Assembly: GCA_900543945.1 (NCBI GenBank)
Contig: UQTN01000004.1
Coordinates: 1-32,102, forward strand
Origin: an uncultured Collinsella sp.
GTDB lineage: Bacteria; Actinomycetota; Coriobacteriia; Coriobacteriales; Coriobacteriaceae
Reading direction: 5' to 3'
DNA: 32,102 nt
The number at the start of each line of letters is the position of its first letter. Positions within the stretch are counted from its first letter, which is position 1. Below, in pieces: positions 7,017 to 14,944 of this stretch. The notes under the pieces were generated by a model. The model did not search any database, was not told where the DNA came from, and saw only the letters and a program-made list of their open reading frames with translations. The position numbers and the translations under genes are program-made.

Positions 7017-10000
7017 TTACATCTGCTCGCGGCGCTTCTTCCGGTCGAGGAAGACGCCGGCCGCCACGAGGACGGTACCGCCGATGGCGAACGTCTCGCC
7101 GATGAGTCCCGCGCGGTCGCCGGTCTGGGCGAGGCTGCCGGGCTGGGCGGTATCCGTGCCGGCGAGGTGCTTCGGGGTGTATGCCGCCTGCTGCTTTGCG
7201 GCCTCCTCCGCCTCCTGTCGGGCAATCTTATCGGAAAGCTTCTGCTCCGCTGCGATGCGGTCGGACTTCGCCAACTCGTAGGCGGTGAGTGCCGCATCAT
7301 AGCCGGGCTGGAGCCCGTCCACCGCGGCCTGCTTCTCGTCCAGGATGGCCTTGGCGGGCGCGACCTTGGCACGTGCCTCGACTGCTGCGGCGAAAAGCGC
7401 GTTGAGGGCGTCATCCGCGTTCGCGTCATGGCCGGAAGCGATCGCCGCGCCGGCATCGATGGAGTTCAGCTTCGACAGCTTGGCGTCTGCCTGCGCCTTC
7501 GCCTGTTCGGCGGCGGAGACCAGGGACTCGGCGGCGGCGGTATCCGCCTTCGCGGCATCGAGGGCGGCCTTGGTGTCATTGACGGCCTTTACTGCATCCT
7601 GCTCGCGCTGCTGTGCCTCTGCGAGCTTCGCGGCAAGGCCGGTGAGGATGTCGAGGTTCGACTGTGCGTCCTCGAGATCAGTCTGGGAGCCGGTAAGCCT
7701 GTCGGCGGCAACGCCGGTGTCGGCCTTTGCGGCATCGACGGCACGCTGGGCATCCGCGAGGGCGCGTGCGGTGGCGTCCGCCTTTTGCTCGGCGGCGGCG
7801 AGGACGGTCGCCTTCTCGGCCTGATCGGCTGCCGCCGCGTCGTGGACGCTCTTTGCTGTATCGAGCGCCTTCTTGGCGTCGGCGACGTCCTGGAAGAACT
7901 TCGCGAGATCGGCGTTCGCATCGGCAACGCTCTGCTGCTTGGCAGAGGTGTCCGCCTTGGCGGCATCCAACTTAGACTGTACGGTCGTTACGGCTGCGTT
8001 GGCAGCATCAAAGGCAACCTGCTTCTGCTGGACGGTCGATTTTGCCGTATCGACTGCCGCGTTGGCGGCATCGAGGTCCGATTTCGCCGCATCAAGCTCG
8101 GTCTGGGCATCCGTGACGCCCTGCTGCTTGGATGCGAGATCAGCCTTTGCGGCATCGACGGCACGCTGGGCATCGGTGACGTCCTGCTTCGCGGCATCGA
8201 CGTCTGCCTGTGCGGAATCCGCTGCGACCTGCTTCTGCTGGACGGTTGTGGCGGCGCCGGTGGCTGCCTGCTGCTTGGATGCGAGATCGGCCTTGGCTGC
8301 GTCGAGTGCGCTCTTGGCGTTCTTGAGACCGTCGATGTAGGAGGTCAGCTTCTGCTCGTACTCGTCGACGGACATGGGGTTCATGTTCCAACCGGAGCCT
8401 GCCCAGCCCAGGTTTGCGGTATCGAAGCTGTCGGTCTGCCAGCCGTTCATGGTTCCCTTGCTGCAGACTGCCATGCCCATATAGCCGATTTCAGGGCTGA
8501 TGACATGCAGGTAGTGACCGACGGTTGCGGGATATCCGGCAACCTTAAAATGCTGGTTGACATAGGATTCAATCCCGCTATGCGACTTGTAGAAATCTAC
8601 GGCATCCTTACCGATTAGCCCGGTGACGCCATAGAGCTCCTGAACCGCCTGATCGAAGAAAGCCTTTTCTTGGTCCACCCACTGCGGTTTTGGATCGGTT
8701 CCATAGTTCCACGCGAGGTTTTCGCTCGTATCAAACTGCATGGAATGCCCAAACTTGACATCGGAATAGTTCGCGTTGGCAATCGCCGCCGCAATGAGCT
8801 TGTACGTGACTTGGAGCTCAGGGAGACCGACGGACTTGCGATATTCGTTGATGGACTTCATGTACGGGATTGCCGCGAGCATGTTGTCGAGACTGGTCGC
8901 GTCGAGGCTGTTCCCCACTTCGGTGTAGTCCTTGTATGTGCAGTTCTGGATGATCTCGATGGCTGAATCGGCACCCATGGCACGGAAGAAGCCGATGGCT
9001 CCCTGCTTGAGCTGCGCGCCGGCAGAATCGAGTTTCGCCTGGGCCTCGTCGACTTTCTGCTGCGCGGCGGTCACGGCGGCGTCTGCGGTATCCTTTGCGG
9101 CCTTGGCGTTCGCGAGCTCTACGTCGGCGGCTGCCTTAGCTGACTCGGCGTCCTTGACAGCCTGCTTCGCGGCATCCAGCTTGGCGACGGCGTCGGCATT
9201 CGCCTGCTTGGCCGCATCGAGGTCGGCGTTCGCGGCATCGAGTGCGGACTGGGCGGCGTTCACACCGGATTCGGCATCGGTCGCGGCCTGCTGCTTTACG
9301 GAGAGGGCCACCTGGGCATCATTCAGGGCGTCCTGTGCCGCTGCCGCAGCGGACTGTACCTGCTCGAGCTCGGACTCGCACTGGGACTGTGCCGCTCGTG
9401 CGGCAGCGAGGACTGCCTCTGCGTCCGCGACCTTCTGTTTCGCCGCATCGTACTCCGGACCGCTGGCACCTGCCTCCGCTGCAGCGAGGTCGGCTTTCGC
9501 CTTCTCGTAGGCGGCGCTGGCGGCTGCGGCCTTCGCATCCGCCGCGTCCTTGTTCTGCCTGGCTGCAGCGAGGACAGTATCGGCGGAATCCTTTGCAGAC
9601 TGGGCCGCAACCAGCTTGGACTGGGCATCGGCAAGCGTCGCGTTGGCGTTGGCGAGTTCGGCCTGTGCCCTGCTCACGGCATCCTGGGCGTCGCGTACCG
9701 CCTGCTCGGCGGCACGGATAGCCTCCGGGGTGGCGCTTACGGCATCGGCCTTGGCTTTATCGAGGGCATCCTTGGCGTCCTGGGCCGCCTTGAGGGCGGA
9801 CTGGTACGCTTCGTCCTTCTCGGATGCATCCGCCTTGGCGTCTGCGAGACCCGCCTTCGCCTGCTCGAGGTCCTTGCCGGCGGCATCGGCGGCGTCCTTG
9901 CCCTCCGCGACCTGACGGGCGTACTCGTCCATTGCCGCTCGGTCGGCTGCCGTGCCGGCGCTGACTGCCGAATCGTAGGATGCCTTGGCCTGGTCGCGGG

Positions 10001-10367
10001 CGGAAGCCGCCTCGTTGTAGGGACCGGCGGCCTCATCGTAGGATGCCTTGGCGGCGTCCTCCTTCGCCTTCGCCTCGTCGACTGCCTTCTGCAGGTCCGC
10101 GATGGTCTGTGCGGCGGATTTCGCGCCGACACCGGATGCCGCGCCAGCGTGGGCGGCGATCGGCGACATCACGGCGGGGTGCTGCGTGCCCCCGTCACCG
10201 GTCTGGGCGAATGCCGTGAACGGTGAGATGAGGCTCGATCCGGTCATGGCGGCCATGGTCGCCGCGGTGACGGTCAGACGCGCGATCCCCTTCGGGGCAT
10301 GAATCTTTTTGTTTGGCAGTGTGGCGAAGTGATCGCCGCCGGCAGCGAAATGCTTTCCCTGAGTCAT
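7017..10367 (-). CDS. Large coiled-coil surface adhesin with CAP domain and LAQTG sorting signal
   Basis: This is a 1116-residue cell-wall protein. Residues 1-56 are a long signal peptide ending near SPFTAFA. About 60-440 and 680-1070 are Ala-rich coiled coil built of repeats such as AVDAAKADLASKQQ. Between them lies a globular CAP (SCP-like) domain (about 445-680) with INEYRKSVGLPEL, FGHSMQFDTSENLAWNYG and VGHYLHVIS. The C-terminus has SLAQTGD, a hydrophobic stretch (AIGGTVLVAAGVF) and the basic tail DRKKRREQM. That is a sortase signal in which Ala replaces the Pro of LPxTG. The start at 10367 has AAGGAA upstream. Transcription probably starts from the promoter inside the inverted repeat shared with the divergent XRE gene. 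The likely role is adhesion or a stalk for the CAP domain; the ligand is unknown. No sortase gene is in the window. Confidence 0.9.
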   Translation of the reverse strand: MTQGKHFAAGGDHFATLPNKKIHAPKGIARLTVTAATMAAMTGSSLISPFTAFAQTGDGGTQHPAVMSPIAAHAGAASGVGAKSAAQTIADLQKAVDEAKAKEDAAKASYDEAAGPYNEAASARDQAKASYDSAVSAGTAADRAAMDEYARQVAEGKDAADAAGKDLEQAKAGLADAKADASEKDEAYQSALKAAQDAKDALDKAKADAVSATPEAIRAAEQAVRDAQDAVSRAQAELANANATLADAQSKLVAAQSAKDSADTVLAAARQNKDAADAKAAAASAAYEKAKADLAAAEAGASGPEYDAAKQKVADAEAVLAAARAAQSQCESELEQVQSAAAAAQDALNDAQVALSVKQQAATDAESGVNAAQSALDAANADLDAAKQANADAVAKLDAAKQAVKDAESAKAAADVELANAKAAKDTADAAVTAAQQKVDEAQAKLDSAGAQLKQGAIGFFRAMGADSAIEIIQNCTYKDYTEVGNSLDATSLDNMLAAIPYMKSINEYRKSVGLPELQVTYKLIAAAIANANYSDVKFGHSMQFDTSENLAWNYGTDPKPQWVDQEKAFFDQAVQELYGVTGLIGKDAVDFYKSHSGIESYVNQHFKVAGYPATVGHYLHVISPEIGYMGMAVCSKGTMNGWQTDSFDTANLGWAGSGWNMNPMSVDEYEQKLTSYIDGLKNAKSALDAAKADLASKQQAATGAATTVQQKQVAADSAQADVDAAKQDVTDAQRAVDAAKADLASKQQGVTDAQTELDAAKSDLDAANAAVDTAKSTVQQKQVAFDAANAAVTTVQSKLDAAKADTSAKQQSVADANADLAKFFQDVADAKKALDTAKSVHDAAAADQAEKATVLAAAEQKADATARALADAQRAVDAAKADTGVAADRLTGSQTDLEDAQSNLDILTGLAAKLAEAQQREQDAVKAVNDTKAALDAAKADTAAAESLVSAAEQAKAQADAKLSKLNSIDAGAAIASGHDANADDALNALFAAAVEARAKVAPAKAILDEKQAAVDGLQPGYDAALTAYELAKSDRIAAEQKLSDKIARQEAEEAAKQQAAYTPKHLAGTDTAQPGSLAQTGDRAGLIGETFAIGGTVLVAAGVFLDRKKRREQM

Positions 10368-10450
10368 TGCTATTCCATTCCTTTTCCGTGCCCTATCCGA
10401 CTGGGCATCAGAGTGCTTTCCAATAGAGATAATTATGCGCCTTAACAGGG

Positions 10451-10487
10451 ATTGTTGTATATAGTCCGTTTGCTTTTATACAACAAT
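10451..10487. promoter_or_regulatory. Shared operator with two face-to-face promoters (XRE regulator / adhesin)
   Basis: Arms 10451-10461 and 10477-10487 are a perfect 11-bp inverted repeat (ATTGTTGTATA) with a 15-base centre. On the minus strand it contains TTGTTG, 17 bases, then TATATA: a good promoter for the adhesin. On the plus strand TTGTTG, 17 bases, TTTATA points at the XRE gene. A dimer on this dyad would cover both promoters, so autoregulation and adhesin control by the XRE protein are likely. The plus transcript would begin at or within a few bases of ATG 10490. Confidence 0.7.
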
Positions 10488-10489
10488 CC

Positions 10490-10738
10490 ATGACTCTTTT
10501 TGTCATGGATATCTCGCCGCTACAACGATCCTTTGGTCTACGCTGCAAAGAATTAAGATCAAAGTCTGGTTACTCTCAAGTACAATTTGCGAATCGCATC
10601 GGCATGGACAGGTCTTACTACGCCTCGATAGAGGTCGGACGAAGAAATGTCAGTCTTTCTAACCTCTGTAAAATTGCTAACGGATTCGACATGACAATCG
10701 CTGCACTCATGACTGGTGTGACTGAGAAAACGGATTAG
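10490..10738 (+). CDS. XRE-family transcriptional regulator
   Basis: This 82-residue protein is essentially one Cro/CI-type helix-turn-helix: LRCKELRSKSGYSQVQFANR, then IGMDRSYYASIEVGRRNVSLSNLCKIA, matching the usual pattern with Q at the recognition helix start and YxxIExGRR after it. No ligand domain follows. Neither possible start (ATG 10490, or ATG 10505 five codons later) has a ribosome site. The promoter in the shared inverted repeat would put the transcript start almost at 10490, so a leaderless message is plausible and favours the first ATG. It is divergent from the adhesin gene, which it probably controls. Confidence 0.85.
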   Translation: MTLFVMDISPLQRSFGLRCKELRSKSGYSQVQFANRIGMDRSYYASIEVGRRNVSLSNLCKIANGFDMTIAALMTGVTEKTD

Positions 10739-10774
10739 TCCATCAATCAATCAGCGAACGCAGTGAGCGAATCA

Positions 10775-10957
10775 ATCGACGGCACAGCCGGCGGCAAGGT
10801 CACGGCACGTGACCGCGCAGCGAGCTTCGCGAGCGAAGGGGGACAGCATCGCTGTCCCTATTCTTTATCGACGGCTTAGCCGGCGGCAAGGACACGGTAC
10901 GTGGCCGCGCAGCGAGCTTCGCGAGCGAAGAGGACGGCATCGCCGTCCCTATATTTT
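10775..10957. repeat. Two tandem 92-bp repeats with covarying hairpins
   Basis: Unit A is 10775-10866 and unit B 10867-10957; they are closely similar over their whole length. Each holds GCCGGCGGC, the hairpin CTTCGCGAGCGAAG, and a terminator-like hairpin before a T-rich end. The last hairpin is GGGACAGC/GCTGTCCC in A (10840-10858) and GGACGGC/GCCGTCC in B (10932-10948). One A-T pair has become G-C on both arms, so the stem itself seems conserved. They lie after the XRE gene and may end its transcript. Confidence 0.75.
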
Positions 10958-11240
10958 TATAGTATATTTCTCTATTAATTGGTTTCACCAAAATGGGTAT
11001 AGCGCAAGCTTCTGAACAGGCGTTTTTATCAGAGAATTCAAAGCTACCGAATCATCAAAATAGTGAAATTTTTTACCCAAAAGAGGGAAGCGCTTCACCA
11101 AAATGGAACCGACTAACGGCTGTTGAAAACTTTTTATCCCCAAAATGGTGATTTCCTGTTTTCAGTGGAAAACTCGGTAAGTTAAATTATTTACTTACCA
11201 GATTTACAAACAAAAGCAGTTCTTAACCCTAAAACCAGAA
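10958..11240. other. AT-rich intergenic stretch with repeated CACCAAAATGG-like motif
   Basis: No gene was found. The base composition is clearly more AT-rich than the flanks. TTCACCAAAATGG occurs at 10984-10996 and 11094-11106, and a related CCCCAAAATGGTG at 11138-11150. This could be left-over element DNA next to the tRNA integration site or a protein-binding region. Confidence 0.35.
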
Positions 11241-11271
11241 CAGGTCAGAAGCAAAATTAACTCCTGACCTG
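11241..11271. terminator. Hairpin after the tRNA gene
   Basis: Arms 11241-11248 and 11264-11271 (CAGGTCAG/CTGACCTG) are perfect complements. It lies ten bases beyond the 3' end of the tRNA on the minus strand, where TTCTGGTTTT follows; on the plus strand CGATTTTTC follows. It could terminate in either direction. Confidence 0.55.
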
Positions 11272-11280
11272 CGATTTTTC

Positions 11281-11356
11281 TGGTGCCCCCGGGCGGATTC
11301 GAACCGTCGACACCCGCTTTAGGAGAGCGGTGCTCTATCCCCTGAGCTACGGAGGC
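11281..11356 (-). tRNA. tRNA-Arg (anticodon CCT)
   Basis: A complete 76-base cloverleaf is on the minus strand. The acceptor arm pairs GCCTCCG with CGGGGGC and CCA is encoded. The D arm contains AGCTCAGGGGATAGAGC, the anticodon stem is CCGCT/AGCGG around loop CTCCTAA, and the T arm contains GGTTCGAATCC. Anticodon CCT reads AGG codons. Its 3' end faces the accessory region (lower coordinates), as expected if that region was inserted at the tRNA 3' end. Confidence 0.95.
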
Positions 11357-11437
11357 ATGTTGTATTAGTGTAGCAGATTTACGCCGCTGTAATGCAGCGT
11401 ATACCCACTCTTCGAAGTTGCGGTGGAACAGCCCTCC

Positions 11438-11637
11438 GGAAAGTGCGTCCCACTATCCAGGCAAATTCTGGGTCAGACTTTCCCCATGAGACCTCGCTGG
11501 GAAACTGTGGCCCAGAATTTCGGCTCGAAACGGGACACGGTTTCCCAAACGACCCCGTTCCGGAAACTACATCCCGGAATCGACGCTCGAACTGGGATGC
11601 ACTTTCCCGATCGAGCCACATGGGAGACTGCGCCCCA
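11438..11637. repeat. Array of seven ~15-bp motifs in alternating orientation, ~31-bp spacing
   Basis: A motif close to GGGAAACTGYGTCCC starts at 11438 (+), 11469 (-), 11499 (+), 11532 (-), 11562 (+), 11594 (-) and 11622 (+). The steps are 28-33 bp. The spacers between (+) and (-) copies resemble each other, so the real unit is about 63 bp, repeated three and a half times. Copies at 11463-11486 and 11497-11520 pair as a long imperfect hairpin. Open frames crossing it have repetitive translations and are not taken as genes. Confidence 0.8.
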
Positions 11638-11661
11638 CTTTGAGGGGGCGCTCTTTAATGA

Positions 11662-12060
11662 CTACTTGCCTTTGTGGAAAAGGTTCTTGATAACGGAGGG
11701 GATGCTCTTGGCGCCCTTGGCCGTCACATCGATAAAGTCGGGCGAACGAACGAGCTTGTCCTCGTCAATGTACTTACGCACCGCGCGAAGCGTTTCCTTG
11801 TCATTGCGCGTCGAAAACGTAAAGTGGCCATTCTCTTTGGTAAAGATGGCAAAACGCGTAATCTTCTTGGTGCCGCGCAAAACCTCAGCGGCAATATAGT
11901 CGACCTCGTCCCACGGGATTTGGATATAATCCTCGGGATTACGCTCGTTATAGTACTCAAACGCCTTATTGCCCACCATCACGTTACCGTGACTGGTAAG
12001 CCCCATCAGGCAGGTTGCCGGCGTTGCCAGATCGACCGTGCTGTTCTGAGATTGCGCCAT
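11662..12060 (-). CDS. manO: DUF956 protein of the mannose PTS operon (ManO)
   Basis: This 132-residue protein belongs to the DUF956 family, found beside mannose-family PTS genes in many Gram-positive bacteria. Family-like stretches are ATCLMGLTSHGNVMVGNKAFE and QIPWDEVDYIAAEV. The role is thought to be regulatory or accessory to the EII complex, but the mechanism is not established. The start at 12060 is chosen because GGAGGG lies nine bases upstream; the longer frame to 12111 runs through a terminator hairpin. It is the last gene of the man cluster, separated from manZ by a terminator, so it is probably expressed at a lower level by readthrough. Confidence in the family is high, in the function low. 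Confidence 0.85.
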   Translation of the reverse strand: MAQSQNSTVDLATPATCLMGLTSHGNVMVGNKAFEYYNERNPEDYIQIPWDEVDYIAAEVLRGTKKITRFAIFTKENGHFTFSTRNDKETLRAVRKYIDEDKLVRSPDFIDVTAKGAKSIPSVIKNLFHKGK

Positions 12061-12078
12061 ACGCGCCTCGCCCTCCAA

Positions 12079-12124
12079 TAAAAACAATCGGACCGCATCC
12101 AGTGTACCCACCGGGTGCGGTCCG
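12079..12124 (-). terminator. Intrinsic terminator between manZ and manO
   Basis: Bases 12089-12100 pair with 12113-12124 (12 bp, one G·T wobble, 12-base loop). On the minus strand ATTGTTTTTA follows. The ribosome site of manO begins directly after it, so manO depends on readthrough. Confidence 0.8.
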
Positions 12125-12180
12125 TTTCAATGGCTCAAAAGCCCTTGCCTAGCAATTCTCGGTCTTAAGCCGAAACGTGC

Positions 12181-13101
12181 TTACATGAAGCCGCAGACGC
12201 GACCGATGATGCCGACGGCGAAGAGAGCCAGGATGATGACGATCGGGCTGACCTTCTTCTTGAGGAGCTTGCAGACCAGCAGGGTCAGGCACACGGCGGC
12301 AAGGCCGGGGATGAGCTGATCGAGGTTGGCCTGAAGCGTGGTGACCTTCACCTGATCAAGGGCGTTAGCACCGATGGAGTTATACATCGTCAGTGCTTCC
12401 TTGACACCCTCAGAACCGGAGGGCAGGTTAGCCCAGTCGATAAAGGCGCCAGCGGACTGCGTGACCTTGGATACGACCGGGGTGAAGGAGATGGACACCC
12501 AGCGCTCGACCAGGGCGCCGATGATGAACATACCCAGGATGGAAGCACCCTCGGTGACCTTGCCCATCAGACCGCCGGAGAGGTCCTTGGCGATGGAGGA
12601 GCCGACCTTGTAGCCAAACTCCTGCGTGTACCACAGGAAGGCGTAACGGATGATGTTCCACGCGAAGAAGAACAGCAGCGGACCGGCGATGCTGCCGGAC
12701 AGGGCCAGGGAAGCGCCCAGTGCGCCCAGAATCGGGCGAAGGGTGAACCAGAAGGCGGGGTCGCCGACGCCGGCGAGCGGGCCCATCATACCGACCTTGA
12801 CGCCCTGAATGGCGACGTCGTCAATCGGAGCACCGTTGGCGCGCTCCTCCTCAAGGGCGAGGGTAACGCCAATGACGGGGGCGGAAACATAGGGGTGGGT
12901 GTTATAGAACTCCAGGTGGCGCTTAAGAGCGGCAATCTGGTCATCCTTGCTGGTGTAGAGCTTCTTGATCGCAGGGATCATTGCGAAGCACCAGCCGCCG
13001 TTCTGCATACGCTCGTAGTTCCACGAGCCCTGAAGGAACTGATGACGGAAGCAAACCTTCTTACGGTCAGCCTTGGTGAGCTGAATCTTGTTCTCTGCCA
13101 T
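12181..13101 (-). CDS. manZ: PTS mannose-family EIID component
   Basis: This 306-residue membrane subunit acts with EIIC to move mannose-type sugars inward during phosphorylation. The family N-terminus is present (ITKADRKK-like LTKADRKKVCFRHQFLQGSW, NYERMQNGGWCFAMIPAI), followed by the PVIGVTLALEEERANG and GPLAGVGDPAFWFTLRPILG motifs. Hydrophobic segments fill the middle and the C-terminus. ATG 13101 is chosen, with GGAG eight bases upstream; a GTG at 13110 is less likely. It lies 16 bases after manY. Substrates of this family include mannose, glucose, fructose and glucosamine; the sequence does not say which applies here. Confidence 0.95.
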   Translation of the reverse strand: MAENKIQLTKADRKKVCFRHQFLQGSWNYERMQNGGWCFAMIPAIKKLYTSKDDQIAALKRHLEFYNTHPYVSAPVIGVTLALEEERANGAPIDDVAIQGVKVGMMGPLAGVGDPAFWFTLRPILGALGASLALSGSIAGPLLFFFAWNIIRYAFLWYTQEFGYKVGSSIAKDLSGGLMGKVTEGASILGMFIIGALVERWVSISFTPVVSKVTQSAGAFIDWANLPSGSEGVKEALTMYNSIGANALDQVKVTTLQANLDQLIPGLAAVCLTLLVCKLLKKKVSPIVIILALFAVGIIGRVCGFM

Positions 13102-13117
13102 ATGTATCACTCCCCTC

Positions 13118-13936
13118 CTACTCGTAATCGTTCAGAATGTCGCCGAGCGGGTCACCGGAGCCACCGCCCATGCCGCCACCCTGCTTGGCCAGATCCTTAA
13201 GGCCAAGGTAGATGAGGGCAAGGGAGATGCCGATGAGGCCAAGGGCGATCAGCGTGAGCTGAGGGATGGCAGCAAGGACAAAGCCGAGGATGAAGAACGG
13301 CCAGGTCTCCTTGGTGGCCATCATGTTGATGACCATGGCGTAACCGACGGAAGCGACCATGCCGCCGCCGACAGCCATGCCGCCGGACAGCCAATCGGGC
13401 ATAGCGTTAAGCGCGTTGGTAACAGCCTCGGCCGGGATGATGCACAGAAGTACTGCCGGGATGGCGATACGAACACCCTGCATGAGGATGCCGGCGTACT
13501 GCCAACGCTCGATGCCGGCGAAGTCGCCCTTCTCGGCGCAGGCGTCCATGCCGTGAACCATAGCGGTAGCCAGGGTACGGCAGATCATGGTCAGGAACAG
13601 ACCAGCGACCGACAGCGGGACGGCGACGGCGATGGCGGCGGTAACGGCCTTGGCCGAATCGGTGGCGCCACCGTTGAGGGCGAGCACCATGATGATCGAA
13701 GAAGCGACCGAGGCCAGAGCGGCGTCAGGCGCGACGGCGGCGCCGACGTTAGCCCAGCCAAGGGCCATCATCTGGAGCGAACCGCCCAGGAGGATGCCCT
13801 CCTGAAGGTGACCGGTTACGAGACCGATAAGCGTGCATGCCACGAGCGGCTGATGGAACTGGAACTCATCCAGAATGCCTTCCATACCGGCAAGCAACGC
13901 GACAATCGCAACAAGCAGAATAGTGATTGCAGACAT
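13118..13936 (-). CDS. manY: PTS mannose-family EIIC component
   Basis: This 272-residue integral membrane permease subunit starts MSAITILLVAIVALLAGMEG. It has the family motifs LVACTLIGLVTGHLQEGILLG and LQMMALGWANVGAAVAPD and several further hydrophobic helices, and ends in a Gly-rich, charged cytoplasmic tail. AGGAGGG lies eight bases before the start. It forms the sugar channel together with EIID (manZ), which follows 16 bases later, and receives phosphate flow from EIIAB (manX), 18 bases upstream. The length and order match standard man operons. Confidence 0.95.
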   Translation of the reverse strand: MSAITILLVAIVALLAGMEGILDEFQFHQPLVACTLIGLVTGHLQEGILLGGSLQMMALGWANVGAAVAPDAALASVASSIIMVLALNGGATDSAKAVTAAIAVAVPLSVAGLFLTMICRTLATAMVHGMDACAEKGDFAGIERWQYAGILMQGVRIAIPAVLLCIIPAEAVTNALNAMPDWLSGGMAVGGGMVASVGYAMVINMMATKETWPFFILGFVLAAIPQLTLIALGLIGISLALIYLGLKDLAKQGGGMGGGSGDPLGDILNDYE

Positions 13937-13954
13937 GTATCGGACCCTCCTTTA

Positions 13955-14944
13955 CTATGCTTGAGCGGCCAGTTCGGCCTTAGCTTTCTTCAACATGGCG
14001 TCGAGATCCTCGGAGGAATCCGAAGGAACCTTGCGGACCTCGAACTTGACGCCCTTGGCCTTGAGAGCCTCGATGGTCTTGACATCGTCATCGCCCATGG
14101 CGACAGCGTTGGTGACGACGACCTTGCCCTTGGAGTGGGCCATGGAACCGATGTTGGCTTCCTTGATGTCGACGCCGGCCTCGATGGCCCTGAGCAGATC
14201 CTGCGGGTTCTCGAACAGCAGCATCGCCTTGGTGTCGCCAAAGCGCGTGTCCTTGACGACCTCGGCCATCTTCTTGATAGGCACGACGTTGGCGTGGACT
14301 CCCGGAGGGGCAGCCTGCTCGATCATGGTCTTGCGGAGCTCGTCGTGAGCAACGCCGTCGGAGACCACGATGATGCGGTTGGGGTTGATCTGCTTGGTCC
14401 ACGTGGTGGCCACCTGACCATGCAGCAGGCGCGTGTCGATACGGACGTGGGCGATCTTGATGTGCCCGTCGCCGATCACCGTTCCCGGAGGAATGGCACC
14501 CGCAGGAGCAGCGGCGGCCGCAGCCGGCTTCTTCTCCTCGGGCTCCAGAGACTCGGGCTTGACGCGCACGCCGGCCTTAGCCTCAGTCACGAGATGTTTT
14601 GCGATCGCATGTGCAGTGTTCTTTGCGTCAAAGCGCTGCGAATATGCCTCGATGAGCATAGGCAGGTTGACACCGGTGACGATAGCCCAGGAATCGTGGC
14701 CCTCGATGAGCCCGCTGATCTGGTTGAACGGCGTGCCGCCCCACAGATCAACGAGGAAGAGCACCTGCTCCTGGTCCTCGAAGGAAGCGATTGCCTCCTC
14801 GACCTTGGCACGGAAGTCGTCGGGGCCCATGCTCGGCTCGAGCGAGACCACGGCAACAGACGGCTGATCGCCAAAGACCATCGAGCCCGTCTGCTTGATT
14901 CCAGCCGCCAAGTCACCATGGCTAGCAAGAACAATACTTACCAT
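13955..14944 (-). CDS. manX: PTS mannose-family EIIAB fusion
   Basis: This 329-residue cytoplasmic phosphotransfer protein has an EIIA domain at about residues 1-125, with the phosphorylated His9 in ASHGDLAAG and DLWGGTPFN. An Ala/Pro-rich linker spans about 130-155. The EIIB domain (about 162-329) has its active His175 in RIDTRLLHGQVATTW. Phosphate passes from HPr to EIIA to EIIB and then to sugar. ATG 14944 follows AAAGGAGGT by a seven-base gap; GTG 14947 just before it is too close. It is first in the manXYZ operon, preceded by about 300 bases that look regulatory. Confidence 0.95.
   Translation of the reverse strand: MVSIVLASHGDLAAGIKQTGSMVFGDQPSVAVVSLEPSMGPDDFRAKVEEAIASFEDQEQVLFLVDLWGGTPFNQISGLIEGHDSWAIVTGVNLPMLIEAYSQRFDAKNTAHAIAKHLVTEAKAGVRVKPESLEPEEKKPAAAAAAPAGAIPPGTVIGDGHIKIAHVRIDTRLLHGQVATTWTKQINPNRIIVVSDGVAHDELRKTMIEQAAPPGVHANVVPIKKMAEVVKDTRFGDTKAMLLFENPQDLLRAIEAGVDIKEANIGSMAHSKGKVVVTNAVAMGDDDVKTIEALKAKGVKFEVRKVPSDSSEDLDAMLKKAKAELAAQA

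Noticed and set aside
7017..10367. Long open frames on the plus strand opposite the adhesin and other minus genes
   Set aside because: They are antisense shadows caused by high GC and Ala-rich repeats; the minus-strand adhesin has a signal peptide, CAP domain and sorting signal.
11438..11637. CRISPR array
   Set aside because: The repeats are 15 bp, degenerate and alternate in orientation, the spacers resemble each other, and no cas genes are present.
11392..11899. Open frames across the alternating repeat array
   Set aside because: Their repetitive translations come from the DNA repeat; no ribosome site, and several frames are open at once.
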